Of a DNA stretch of 53,487 nucleotides, positions 1 through 8,413 are shown in pieces. Both the position numbers and the translations under genes were made by a program. The first letter of the stretch is position 1. Every line of letters starts with the position of its first letter. A model generated the notes under the pieces. It ran no database searches and was not told the origin of the DNA. It saw only the letters and a program-made list of their open reading frames with translations. This stretch comes from Lachnospiraceae bacterium (GTDB lineage Bacteria; Bacillota; Clostridia; Lachnospirales; Lachnospiraceae), in NCBI GenBank assembly GCA_024689465.1, contig JAILDL010000051.1, positions 1 through 53,487 on the forward strand. Direction: 5' to 3'.

Positions 1-1
1 C

Positions 2-1666
2 GTGGCTCTCGCCATCATCGGAGAGGTCTTCGACAAGGGCTATGTGAAGAATAAAGTCATGGAATTCGTGGGACCGGGTGTCGCGGGTCTTTCGGTGGAT
101 TTTCGGATCGGCGTGGATGTCATGACCACCGAGACCACCTGCCTGTCCTCCATCTGGGAGACAGACGATACCATCCGTGAATTCTATGAGATCCACGGCA
201 GAAGCGGAGACTACAGGGAACTGCATCCCGAAGGCATCGCATACTATGACGGAGCCGTTGTGGTGGATCTGGACAAGATCCGTCCCATGATCGCCATGCC
301 CTTCCATCCCAGCAACGCCTATACCATCGAGGAAGTCAATGCCAACCTGGAAGATATCCTGGCAGAAACCGAAGAGAGAGCCAAGGTATCCTTCGGGGAT
401 GCGGTGGAATACCATCTGCGGGATAAGATCAAAGACGGAAAGTTTATGGTCGATCAGGGCGTGATCGCAGGCTGCGCCGGCGGCGGCTTTGAGAACATCT
501 GCGCTGCAGCGGATATCTTAAACGGACGCTATATCGGAAACGATGCATTTACCTTAAGTGTTTACCCGGCATCCATGCCGGTTTATATGGAACTGGTACG
601 AAACGGCTGTGCAGCCACCATCATGGAGACCGGAGCAGTATTAAAGACCGCGTTCTGCGGACCTTGCTTCGGCGCAGGTGACACTCCGGCCAACAACGCT
701 TTCAGTATCCGTCATTCTACCCGTAACTTCCCCAACCGGGAAGGTTCCAAGGTACAGAACGGCCAGGTGGCTTCCGTAGCCCTGATGGATGCCAGAAGTA
801 TTGCCGCAACGGCTGCCAATAAGGGTGTGCTCACTCCTGCAACAGAGTTTGACGGAGAGTACCATGCATATCCTTATCACTTTGATTCCAAGATCTATGC
901 CAACCGGGTATTTGATTCCAAGGGTGTGGCAGATCCTTCGGTAGAGATCCATTTCGGTCCCAACATCAAGGACTGGCCCAAGATGGTTGCGCTTACTGAT
1001 AACCTGCTGCTGCAGGTCGTATCCGAGATCCACGATCCGGTGACTACCACCGATGAGCTGATCCCTTCCGGAGAGACCTCTTCCTATCGTTCCAATCCTC
1101 TGGGACTGGCCGAATTTACCTTATCCCGCAAGGATCCGGAATACGTAGGCAGAGCAAAGGCCATCCAGGCACTGGAGAAGGCAAGAGAAGCAGGAGACCA
1201 TCCCTGCCAGGTATTCCCTGCCATCAAGGAGATCATGAATGCCATTAAGCAGACCTTCCCGGAGGTGAGCAAAGACAATACCGGCTTTGGCTCCACCATC
1301 TTTGCGGTAAAGCCCGGCGACGGTTCCGCCAGAGAACAGGCAGCTTCCTGCCAGAAGGTTCTGGGCGGCTGGGCAAACATTGCCAACGAATATGCCACCA
1401 AGCGGTATCGTTCCAACCTGATCAACTGGGGTATGCTACCCTTCCTGATCAAAGAGGGAGAACTGCCCTTTAAGAACCTGGATTATCTCTTCTTCCCCGG
1501 CATCCGTAAGGCCGTAGAAGAAAAGGCAGAGGAGATCAAGGGCTATACCGTGGATGCGGCAAATGGCTCTCTGCGGGAATTTACCGTTACCCTGGGAGAT
1601 CTGACCGATGAAGAGCGTCAGATCATTCTGGACGGCTGCCTGATCAACTATAATTCCGTAAAATAA
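2..1666 (+). CDS. Aconitase-superfamily hydratase, 3' part of gene
   Basis: C-terminal 554 residues of an aconitase/isopropylmalate-isomerase type hydro-lyase; the frame is open at the left edge, so the start lies outside the window. The three Cys ligands expected for a [4Fe-4S] cluster are visible: one in GCAGGGFEN (Cys codon at 473) and two in FCGPCFG (codons at 656 and 665). The latter is followed by the family's RNFPNREGS substrate loop. The rest matches the swivelling C-terminal domain. The protein resembles the YbhJ-like hydratases of Clostridia more than housekeeping AcnA/AcnB, but the substrate (citrate, methylcitrate or another hydroxyacid) cannot be decided here. It acts in the cytoplasm. 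A rho-independent terminator follows about 60 nt after the stop. Confidence 0.85.
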   Translation: MALAIIGEVFDKGYVKNKVMEFVGPGVAGLSVDFRIGVDVMTTETTCLSSIWETDDTIREFYEIHGRSGDYRELHPEGIAYYDGAVVVDLDKIRPMIAMPFHPSNAYTIEEVNANLEDILAETEERAKVSFGDAVEYHLRDKIKDGKFMVDQGVIAGCAGGGFENICAAADILNGRYIGNDAFTLSVYPASMPVYMELVRNGCAATIMETGAVLKTAFCGPCFGAGDTPANNAFSIRHSTRNFPNREGSKVQNGQVASVALMDARSIAATAANKGVLTPATEFDGEYHAYPYHFDSKIYANRVFDSKGVADPSVEIHFGPNIKDWPKMVALTDNLLLQVVSEIHDPVTTTDELIPSGETSSYRSNPLGLAEFTLSRKDPEYVGRAKAIQALEKAREAGDHPCQVFPAIKEIMNAIKQTFPEVSKDNTGFGSTIFAVKPGDGSAREQAASCQKVLGGWANIANEYATKRYRSNLINWGMLPFLIKEGELPFKNLDYLFFPGIRKAVEEKAEEIKGYTVDAANGSLREFTVTLGDLTDEERQIILDGCLINYNSVK

Positions 1667-1727
1667 GGGAGAGGGGTTAAGCACAGCCCCATTCGCTCCG
1701 ATATAAGTTATACAGGATGAAACAACC

Positions 1728-1770
1728 AGGGATGGTTTGCAGGGAGACTGCATGCCATCCCTTTTGTTTT
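1728..1770 (+). terminator. Rho-independent terminator after the hydratase
   Basis: Inverted repeat AGGGATGG (1728-1735) / CCATCCCT (1755-1762) with an inner GCAG/CTGC extension, followed by TTTTGTTTT. It ends about 40 nt before the next gene's start. Confidence 0.8.
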
Positions 1771-1809
1771 GGGATTTCATCCGAATATTCTTATAGAAGG
1801 AGGGATTTT

Positions 1810-2985
1810 GTGCGTATTGATTCCGCAACGGTAGGAATGGAATCCGCTCGCGTGTACGACCGTGTATCCTATTATGGAACGGCTGCATCGATTTCCACCA
1901 TGGAAGGAATCAAACCATCCAAAGGATCCGGAGAAACATCCGGCAGCTTTGGAGAAAGCCTGCAAAGGCAAAATGAACAGGTACGATCCGGGGAGTATTA
2001 TTCTCTGGAGAGGGGGCGCTTTTCCAGGATCTTAACGGGCCTGGAGGAGGAAACAGAGGAAACGGACACGGTAGACAGCGAAGGTCTGTTGGGAAGCTGG
2101 AAGGAAAAACTGGCTTCCGAAAAGACCCAGAAGAGCGATCTGAATGCCCAGATGCGTCTGTCTACCTATCAGCAGTTCCGGGTAGCCTGCCTGGAGTTTC
2201 TGCTGCGCATGCTGTTTCGGGAGAAAGGGGTCTCCGTGGACTATGACGGAGAGGACCTGAAAGTGACGGAGAGTGCTTATCCGTCAGAAGGCTATGGAAT
2301 GAGCTATACGGAGGATCTGGTCATGGTTTCCGGAACCCGGGAACAGGAAGAAACCAAAGTATCCATGGGAGGGATCGTAAAGACCGGCGACGGAAGGGAA
2401 CTGTCCTTTAACCTGGATCTGACCATGAGCCGTACCTTTGAAGAAAGCTATCGGGAAACCTATCACCGGGAGATCGTGCAGGATGCAGATCTCTGGGACC
2501 CGCTGGTGATCAATCTGGATACACCGGCAGCAGCCCTATCGGACCAGTCCTTCTACTTTGATCTGGATACAGACGGAGAAGAGGACAAGATCGCCATGCT
2601 CTGCGAAGGCAGCGGGTTTTTGGCTTTGGACAAAAACGGAGACGGAAGGATCGGAGATGGATCTGAACTGTTCGGTGCAGTCACGGGAGACGGTTTTAAG
2701 GAACTGGCCCGCTACGACCTGGACGGGGACGGCTTCATTGACGAGGACGATCCTATCTGGGAGAAACTGCGGGTATGGGCCAAGGATTCATCCGGAAAGG
2801 ACGTTCTCTATACCCTGGCCCAGGCCGGTGTGGGGGCGATCTACACAGGAGGTGTGGATTCGGAGTTTGGCCTGAAGGATGAAGTAACCAATGCCACCCG
2901 TGGGGTGGTCCGCAAGACCGGTTTTTATCTGAAGGAACAGGGGGGCATGGGAACGGTCCAGCACGTGGATATCGCGCTGGCATAG
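1810..2985 (+). CDS. Hypothetical protein with calcium-binding (EF-hand-like) loops
   Basis: 391 residues from the GTG at 1810, chosen because AGAAGGAGG lies just upstream; an in-frame ATG at 1717 falls before the terminator of the previous gene and has no ribosome site. No signal peptide or membrane segment is seen. Residues about 1-240 are polar and unrecognised. Residues about 247-330 carry Asp-rich loops (DLDTDGEED, DKNGDGRIGDGSELFG, DLDGDGFIDEDD) typical of calcium-binding dockerin/EF-hand loops. The NGDGRIGDGSELFG...LRVW...GVGAI arrangement is a widespread module of uncharacterised calcium-loop proteins in many bacteria. The role is unknown; a structural or secreted-adhesin function is possible but not shown. 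Confidence 0.75.
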   Translation: MRIDSATVGMESARVYDRVSYYGTAASISTMEGIKPSKGSGETSGSFGESLQRQNEQVRSGEYYSLERGRFSRILTGLEEETEETDTVDSEGLLGSWKEKLASEKTQKSDLNAQMRLSTYQQFRVACLEFLLRMLFREKGVSVDYDGEDLKVTESAYPSEGYGMSYTEDLVMVSGTREQEETKVSMGGIVKTGDGRELSFNLDLTMSRTFEESYRETYHREIVQDADLWDPLVINLDTPAAALSDQSFYFDLDTDGEEDKIAMLCEGSGFLALDKNGDGRIGDGSELFGAVTGDGFKELARYDLDGDGFIDEDDPIWEKLRVWAKDSSGKDVLYTLAQAGVGAIYTGGVDSEFGLKDEVTNATRGVVRKTGFYLKEQGGMGTVQHVDIALA

Positions 2986-3001
2986 GAACTATGCTATAAT
3001 G

Positions 3002-3034
3002 AAAGCCGCCGGAGCAATATCCGGCGGCTTTTTT
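3002..3034 (+). terminator. Rho-independent terminator
   Basis: Perfect stem AAAGCCGCCGGA / TCCGGCGGCTTT with a 6-nt loop, followed by TTT. It sits 17 nt after the calcium-loop protein gene and 23 nt before the next start. Confidence 0.9.
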
Positions 3035-3056
3035 GTGTGGTGACGGAGTATAAAGA

Positions 3057-4547
3057 TTGAAAAAAGCGACAGCGCTCCTTTTGATCCTCATGCTCTCCGT
3101 ATCCCTTCTGACTGGATGCGGGGAAGTGCCGCTGATCCCCGACGCAGTGGAAGCGACGGAAGAAGACGGTGTGGATCGTATGGAAGAATCCCCCATAATT
3201 GAATATACCGTGCCCAGAAGTATTCCCAGTATTCTGGTGGATCAGGAGGGCTATCTGAAAGACCGTTTCAAGATCGCTATTTTTCTGGGAACGGATGTGG
3301 ATCCCCATTTTTCCCTTTGCAGATGCGATACCGATGAAGTGGTTTACAGCGGCACTCTGGAGAGCAAAGGAGAAGAGGAACAAACCGGCAGAACCTTGTA
3401 TTACGGAGATTTTACGGAATACATGGAAGAAGGGGAGTACTATGTACACCATGAACAGTTAGGCAGGTCCTATTCCTTTTCCATCAGCGAACAGGTCTAC
3501 CATCCGCTGCTTGTCACCCTGCACAGCACCCTGAAGGATTTTCTGGAGACGGAAGATACCTCGGAGGAAACCTCCGGTGGCTTTATGACCGGTGACCCGG
3601 ACAGACGCAGCACTGCCGATAACTGCAAGGTGGCACTGACCCTTCTCATGGCCTATGAACTCTACCCTTCGGTGGTGGAGATCCTCAACGGAAATACCTC
3701 CAGCAGCGATTCCGTACCACCGGTGATCCTGCAGGAGCTGCTTCCCATCATCAGTTTCCTCAGTAAGATGCAGGATGCCACCACCGGCGGCGTATGTGCC
3801 GGCGTGCTAAAGCGTCCTTCGGGGAAGGATTTTACCTATATCAAAGAGGAGATCGATCTGGAAGCTACCGCTTACTATGTGGCGGTGATGGCAGGATTCG
3901 GCTACCTGTATCAGAAATATGACTATACCATTGCAAGAGGCTGCCTGCAGGGAGCAGACAGAGCCTGGAAATACCTGAGTAAGCACCAGGCGGAAGCAGA
4001 AGAAGCGGATTACTATATGGCGGCAGCGCAGATGTACCGGACCACCGGAACCTACAGCTATCGCAAGGTAGTGGAGACCGCAGAGAAACAGCTCCTGGAG
4101 CGGGACATGGAAGGTTCCTTTTTCTACGGCTCCTATTTTTATCTGATCACAAAGAGTAAGGTTAACATCGATATCTGCAGCGAACTGACCAAGAAGCTCA
4201 TGTCCGATGCAGAGAAGATCGCAGGCAAGATCCAGTCTTCCAGATATACAACACAGACCGGCCTGGAAGCAGACGGGTTGGATAAAATGTTGCAGGATAT
4301 GCAGATCATGGTGGTGGTCAATTACACCATTCCCAATTACGAATATGCCACCGTGATCGAAAATCAGTTACATTATCTGCTGGGACGAAATGAAAGCGCC
4401 ATCTGCCTCATGGCAGGAGAAGGTTCTGTATCCGTAAAGCCGGCAGATTCCGTAAATATAGGCGCAGATCCTATGCGTATCGCACAGACCTGCGCCCTGA
4501 TTACCGAAGTGATCGGCCAGATGATGGAAAAGATCACAGAGCATTAA
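3057..4547 (+). CDS. Lipoprotein related to glycoside hydrolase family 9, probably inactive
   Basis: 496 residues from a TTG start. A lipoprotein signal peptide ends in LLTGC (Cys21), so the protein should sit on the outer face of the membrane. Residues about 50-140 (ILVDQEGYL...GEYYV...YSFSIS) match the Ig-like N-terminal domain that precedes GH9 catalytic domains. Residues about 150-490 keep GH9 (alpha/alpha)6 landmarks: AYELYPS, LSKMQDATTGGV, EATAYYVAVMAGF and YLLGRNES. The catalytic DAGD motif is degraded to GGFMTGDP (residues 174-181), losing one Asp, and the later His-Arg-Pro motif is absent. I infer a pseudoenzyme, perhaps carbohydrate-binding. Its stop codon overlaps that of the convergent plsC. 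Confidence 0.7.
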   Translation: MKKATALLLILMLSVSLLTGCGEVPLIPDAVEATEEDGVDRMEESPIIEYTVPRSIPSILVDQEGYLKDRFKIAIFLGTDVDPHFSLCRCDTDEVVYSGTLESKGEEEQTGRTLYYGDFTEYMEEGEYYVHHEQLGRSYSFSISEQVYHPLLVTLHSTLKDFLETEDTSEETSGGFMTGDPDRRSTADNCKVALTLLMAYELYPSVVEILNGNTSSSDSVPPVILQELLPIISFLSKMQDATTGGVCAGVLKRPSGKDFTYIKEEIDLEATAYYVAVMAGFGYLYQKYDYTIARGCLQGADRAWKYLSKHQAEAEEADYYMAAAQMYRTTGTYSYRKVVETAEKQLLERDMEGSFFYGSYFYLITKSKVNIDICSELTKKLMSDAEKIAGKIQSSRYTTQTGLEADGLDKMLQDMQIMVVVNYTIPNYEYATVIENQLHYLLGRNESAICLMAGEGSVSVKPADSVNIGADPMRIAQTCALITEVIGQMMEKITEH

Positions 4548-5275
4548 AGCTTCTGGTTCTTTAAGTAGGTTTCCCGGATCACGCCCATGACTCTGGCGGG
4601 AATCTCTTTTTTCTCCTCCTTGGAGAGGGAAGCGGTTTCAATGGGAGTGCCGTACTCCACAATGACCTTGGCCGAACGGATGCGGGGAAACTGGTTTTCA
4701 AACAGTTCTTCGGTATGATTTACCGTAACTGGAACGATGGCACAGCCGGATTTTTCGGCGATCTTAAAGCTGCCGGCGTGGTAGTCGATCAGTGGATCCT
4801 CCGTTTTGTTACGGGTCCCTTCCGGGTAGATAAATATGGAAACGCCGTTCTTTACATGATCGATGCAGTTCAGGATCACCTGCAGGCCGTTTTTGATATC
4901 GTCCCGGTCCAGAAATTCACAGTACAGATAACGCATCAGAAGAGAGATCACAGGGAGCTTGCGGTTTTCCTTTTTGGAAACATACCCGCACAGACGCTTC
5001 ATCCGACCATAGCTGATGACAATATCGAAGATGCTCCGGTGGTTACCGATGAACAGGACGGCACGGTCGGTGGGAACATTCTCTTCTCCAATCACCGTAA
5101 GCTTTGCACCGCTGATGAAGGTCACACAGCGAAAGCCCCAGGTTACAAAGGAAAAGATCATATGATCCCTTGCGCTTTTGCTGAACACACCGATGAGAGA
5201 TGCGAAGAGCAGGACCAGAATGCTGAAAAGCAGGTATACAATCAGAAATAATAATTCTAAAATAAAACGAAACAT
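4544..5275 (-). CDS. plsC: 1-acyl-sn-glycerol-3-phosphate acyltransferase
   Basis: 243 residues. It transfers an acyl chain to lysophosphatidic acid to make phosphatidic acid for membrane phospholipids. A hydrophobic N-terminal anchor (residues about 4-30) is followed by the acyltransferase H-x4-D motif (NHRSIFD, His79 and Asp84) and the substrate-binding motif YPEGTRN (residues 150-156). Length and motif order are normal for the PlsC family. It is transcribed alone, divergent from pyrC, from a TTGTTC-N17-TATAAT promoter. Its 3' end converges on the GH9-like lipoprotein gene with overlapping stop codons and no terminator between them. A paralogous role in another acyl transfer cannot be excluded. 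Confidence 0.9.
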   Translation of the reverse strand: MFRFILELLFLIVYLLFSILVLLFASLIGVFSKSARDHMIFSFVTWGFRCVTFISGAKLTVIGEENVPTDRAVLFIGNHRSIFDIVISYGRMKRLCGYVSKKENRKLPVISLLMRYLYCEFLDRDDIKNGLQVILNCIDHVKNGVSIFIYPEGTRNKTEDPLIDYHAGSFKIAEKSGCAIVPVTVNHTEELFENQFPRIRSAKVIVEYGTPIETASLSKEEKKEIPARVMGVIRETYLKNQKL

Positions 5276-5307
5276 ACACAGATCGCCTTTCTTATGAATC
5301 TTCTCTC

Positions 5308-5336
5308 ATTATAACGAAGAGAAAATAAGAGAACAA
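5308..5336 (-). promoter_or_regulatory. Sigma-A-type promoter of plsC
   Basis: On the minus strand, TTGTTC (5331-5336) and TATAAT (5308-5313) are separated by 17 nt, about 30 nt upstream of the plsC ATG. The -10 is a perfect consensus; the -35 matches 4 of 6. Confidence 0.65.
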
Positions 5337-5361
5337 GCGACAAACAGGAGGAAATGACCCT

Positions 5362-6681
5362 TTGGAAAGCATAAAGGACGCATTACTGATCCGCAGCGTA
5401 CGGGTTATGGACCCGGAAAGCGGAAGAGATGAAGTCACCGATCTGCTTATGGGAAATGGCAGGATCCTGAAGATCGGTCCCTGTGACGAGCAGACGCTGG
5501 AAGAAATGGGAATCCATAAGGCGACTCTTCAGGAGATGAAGGGAAAAGGTCTGGTGGCTGCCCCGGGCTTTGTAGATGTCCACTCCCATTTCCGGGATCC
5601 GGGTTTTACCTATAAGGAGGATATCCTGACGGGAGCAAGAGCGGCAGCAGCAGGAGGATACACCAGCATCGTGCTGATGGCCAATACCAATCCCACCGTG
5701 GATAACTGTGAGACTCTTTCGTATGTTCTGGAGAAGGGAAAGCAAACGGGGATCCACATTTATTCCTGTGCCAATGTGACCCGAAACATGGACGGAAAAG
5801 AGCAGACAGATTTTGATGCCTTAAAGGAAGCGGGAGCCGTTGGCTTTACCGATGACGGAAAACCGTTGATGGATGCGGATCTGTTGCGGGCAGCCATGAA
5901 GGATGCGGCAAGACTGGGGGTTCCCATCAGTCTGCATGAAGAAGACCCTGCCTATATCACCTTAAGCGGGATTAACCGGGGACAGGTAGCGGAGGATCTG
6001 GGGCTGGGCAGTGCGGACCGCATGGCGGAGGCTGTCATGGTCAAGCGGGATATCGCCATCGCAGATGAAACCGGAGCGATCCTGGATGTGCAGCATGTAT
6101 CTGCAAAGGAAAGCGTCGAGCTGATCCGGGAAGCCAGAAGGAAAAACCCCAACATTCACGGAGAGGCGACGCCCCATCATTTCTCCCTGACGGAAGAAGC
6201 GGTGCGGGAGTTTGGCACCAATGCCAAGATGAATCCTCCTCTGCGGACGGAAGAGGACCGGCAGGCCATCCTTGCGGCGATTGCGGACGGAACCCTGGAT
6301 ATGATCGCTACAGATCATGCACCCCATTCCAAAGAGGAAAAGGACCGGGAATTTGCCAAGGCACCCAGTGGGATCATCGGCCTGGAGACCGCTTTTTCCC
6401 TGGCCATCACCCATTTGGTAAAGCCCGGCATCATCGACCTCATGACCCTGTTAAAACGCATCTCCTATACTCCTGCGCAGGTCTATAAATTAAATGCAGG
6501 TTTTATAAGAGAGCAAGGGCCTGCAGATGTGGTACTTTTCGACCCTGAGGCAAGGAAAACCTATTATTCCTTCCAATCCCGGTCGCAGAACACGCCTTTT
6601 GCAAGAATTCCTCTATTTGGAGAGGTTGAGTGTACAATTTGTGACGGAAAAATTGCATATGTCAGAACAATGGAGGGCTGA
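5362..6681 (+). CDS. pyrC: Dihydroorotase
   Basis: 439 residues from a TTG start after AGGAGG at 5346; a nearer ATG at 5354 is in another frame and stops within a few codons. It catalyses reversible cyclisation of carbamoyl-aspartate to dihydroorotate, the third step of de novo pyrimidine synthesis. Class I dihydroorotase motifs are present: VDVHSHFRDPG (metal ligands His74 and His76, substrate Arg78), ANTNPTVDN, EATPHHFS and ATDHAPHS with the catalytic Asp. Length is standard. The gene opens a pyrC-pyrK-pyrD operon; the following ribosome site lies inside its last codons. No PyrR-type attenuator was recognised upstream. Confidence 0.95.
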   Translation: MESIKDALLIRSVRVMDPESGRDEVTDLLMGNGRILKIGPCDEQTLEEMGIHKATLQEMKGKGLVAAPGFVDVHSHFRDPGFTYKEDILTGARAAAAGGYTSIVLMANTNPTVDNCETLSYVLEKGKQTGIHIYSCANVTRNMDGKEQTDFDALKEAGAVGFTDDGKPLMDADLLRAAMKDAARLGVPISLHEEDPAYITLSGINRGQVAEDLGLGSADRMAEAVMVKRDIAIADETGAILDVQHVSAKESVELIREARRKNPNIHGEATPHHFSLTEEAVREFGTNAKMNPPLRTEEDRQAILAAIADGTLDMIATDHAPHSKEEKDREFAKAPSGIIGLETAFSLAITHLVKPGIIDLMTLLKRISYTPAQVYKLNAGFIREQGPADVVLFDPEARKTYYSFQSRSQNTPFARIPLFGEVECTICDGKIAYVRTMEG

Positions 6682-6682
6682 T

Positions 6683-7477
6683 TTGGATAAAAAGAGTGAA
6701 ATCTATGGCGAAGTCGCCGAACAGATTAATATTTCCGAAGGGATCTACAGTATGTGGATCCGAACGGGGGTTGCAAAGGAGGCAAAGCCGGGACAGTTCA
6801 TCTCAATCTATACCGGAGATCCGTCCAGGCTACTGCCCAGACCCATCAGTATCTGCGAGATCCGGGAGGATGCCCTGCGCATCGTTTACCGTCTGGCAGG
6901 GGAGGGAACCAAGATCCTTTCCGGAAAGAACAAAGGAGATACCGTCCGGTTCCTGGGAATGCTGGGAAACGGCTATGTGAAAGCCGCCGGTCCTGCTCTG
7001 GAGCAGGCGGAGGATATCGTTCTTCTGGGAGGCGGGATCGGGATCCCGCCCATGCTGGGACTTGCCCGCTATCTGAAGGAACAGAATAAGACCGTGACCA
7101 CCGTCATGGGCTACCGGGACAGCCACCTGTTTTTGCAGGAGGAACTGCAGGAATGTTCCAACCTGATCATTGCCACAGAAGACGGGTCCGTGGGCGTGAA
7201 AGGCAATGTCATGGATGCTATCAGAGAAGAAAAAATTAAAACAGGAATTATTTTTTCATGCGGTCCCATGCCCATGTTGCGGGCGATCAAGCACTATGCA
7301 CTGGAGCAGAATATCCCTGCATATCTGTCTTTGGAGGAACGGATGGCCTGCGGTGTGGGAGCCTGTCTGGGATGCGTGGCGAAGACCACCCATGAGGATC
7401 ATCATTCCCATGTGAACCTGGCCCGGGTATGTACGGAAGGGCCTGTATTTGAAGCAAGGGAGGTAGAGATCGGATGA
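6683..7477 (+). CDS. pyrK: Dihydroorotate dehydrogenase B, electron-transfer subunit
   Basis: 264 residues from the TTG at 6683, one base after the pyrC stop and preceded by GGAGGG within the pyrC 3' end. An in-frame ATG at 6659 is possible, but would overlap pyrC and lacks spacing. It passes electrons from PyrD to NAD+ through FAD and a [2Fe-2S] cluster. Visible features are the FAD-binding RPISIC motif, the nucleotide-binding LLGGGIGIPPM, and a C-terminal cysteine cluster CGVGACLGC followed by a distal VCTEGPVF Cys. The stop overlaps the pyrD start (ATGA), implying translational coupling of the two subunits. Confidence 0.95.
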   Translation: MDKKSEIYGEVAEQINISEGIYSMWIRTGVAKEAKPGQFISIYTGDPSRLLPRPISICEIREDALRIVYRLAGEGTKILSGKNKGDTVRFLGMLGNGYVKAAGPALEQAEDIVLLGGGIGIPPMLGLARYLKEQNKTVTTVMGYRDSHLFLQEELQECSNLIIATEDGSVGVKGNVMDAIREEKIKTGIIFSCGPMPMLRAIKHYALEQNIPAYLSLEERMACGVGACLGCVAKTTHEDHHSHVNLARVCTEGPVFEAREVEIG

Positions 7478-8379
7478 ATACCAGTGTGACCATTGCGGGA
7501 GTAACCCTGAAAAATCCGGTAATGACCGCATCCGGAACCTTCGGATCCGGTATGGAATATGCAGATTTTGTGGATTTAAACCGACTGGGCGCCGTTGTGA
7601 CCAAGGGCGTTTCCAATGTGCCCTGGGCAGGTAATCCCACGCCCAGAGTGGCGGAAGTATACGGCGGCATGTTAAATGCCATCGGCTTGCAAAACCCCGG
7701 CATCGATGTCTTTATGGAAAGGGATCTGCCCTTTCTGGACGGATATGATACGGTGAAGATCGTAAATGTCTGTGGAAAGACCGTGGAAGATTATCTGGAA
7801 GTGGTGGAAAGATTGCAGGATTCTTCTGCAGATATGCTGGAGATCAATGTATCCTGCCCCAATGTAAAGGAAGGAGCCATTGCCTTTGGCCAAAAGGCGG
7901 ACTCTCTTTTTGATATTACATCCAGGATCCGTAAGGTATCGAAAAAGCCCATCATCATGAAGCTTTCTCCCAATGTAACGGACATTACGGAAATGGCAAA
8001 GGCAGCGGAAGCAGCCGGAAGTGATGCCATCTCTCTGATCAATACCATAACCGGTATGAAGATCGATATTCACAGACGAAAGTTTCTGCTGGCCAATAAG
8101 ACCGGCGGCATGTCGGGACCTGCCATCAAGCCCGTGGCAGTACGCATGGTCTACCAGGCATCCCATGCGGTAAAGATCCCCGTGATCGGTATGGGAGGCA
8201 TCGCCACAGGAGAGGACGCCATTGAATTTATGCTGGCGGGAGCCAGCGCCGTGGCAGTAGGAGCCATGAACTTTGTAAATCCCCACGCAACCGTGGACGT
8301 GATCGAAGGCATCGAAGCCTATATGAAACAATATGACATCGATGATATCCGTACAATAATAGGAGCGGTATCCGAATAG
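7474..8379 (+). CDS. pyrD: Dihydroorotate dehydrogenase B, catalytic subunit
   Basis: 301 residues. It oxidises dihydroorotate to orotate using FMN, as the class 1B enzyme that works with PyrK. The FMN-barrel landmarks ASGTFGSGMEY, INVSCPNVKEG (with the active-site Cys typical of class 1), MKLSPNVTDI and GMGGIATGEDAIEF are present. The start overlaps the pyrK stop by 4 nt. The stop codon itself lies in the loop of a rho-independent terminator whose left arm is the last coding sequence, so the operon ends directly on this gene. No pyrB, pyrE or pyrF occurs in the window. Confidence 0.95.
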   Translation: MNTSVTIAGVTLKNPVMTASGTFGSGMEYADFVDLNRLGAVVTKGVSNVPWAGNPTPRVAEVYGGMLNAIGLQNPGIDVFMERDLPFLDGYDTVKIVNVCGKTVEDYLEVVERLQDSSADMLEINVSCPNVKEGAIAFGQKADSLFDITSRIRKVSKKPIIMKLSPNVTDITEMAKAAEAAGSDAISLINTITGMKIDIHRRKFLLANKTGGMSGPAIKPVAVRMVYQASHAVKIPVIGMGGIATGEDAIEFMLAGASAVAVGAMNFVNPHATVDVIEGIEAYMKQYDIDDIRTIIGAVSE

Positions 8380-8397
8380 GATACCGCTCCTTTTTTT
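8361..8397 (+). terminator. Terminator of the pyrC-pyrK-pyrD operon
   Basis: Perfect 13-bp stem AGGAGCGGTATCC (8361-8373) / GGATACCGCTCCT (8379-8391), 5-nt loop, followed by T6. The left arm is coding (pyrD C-terminus) and the stop codon overlaps the loop and the first base of the right arm. Confidence 0.92.
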
Positions 8398-8413
8398 GTC
8401 TGCTCTGAAGTTG

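Noticed and set aside
4715-5251. Plus-strand ORF of 178 codons within plsC
   Set aside because: It is the shadow of plsC, which has all acyltransferase motifs and its own promoter.
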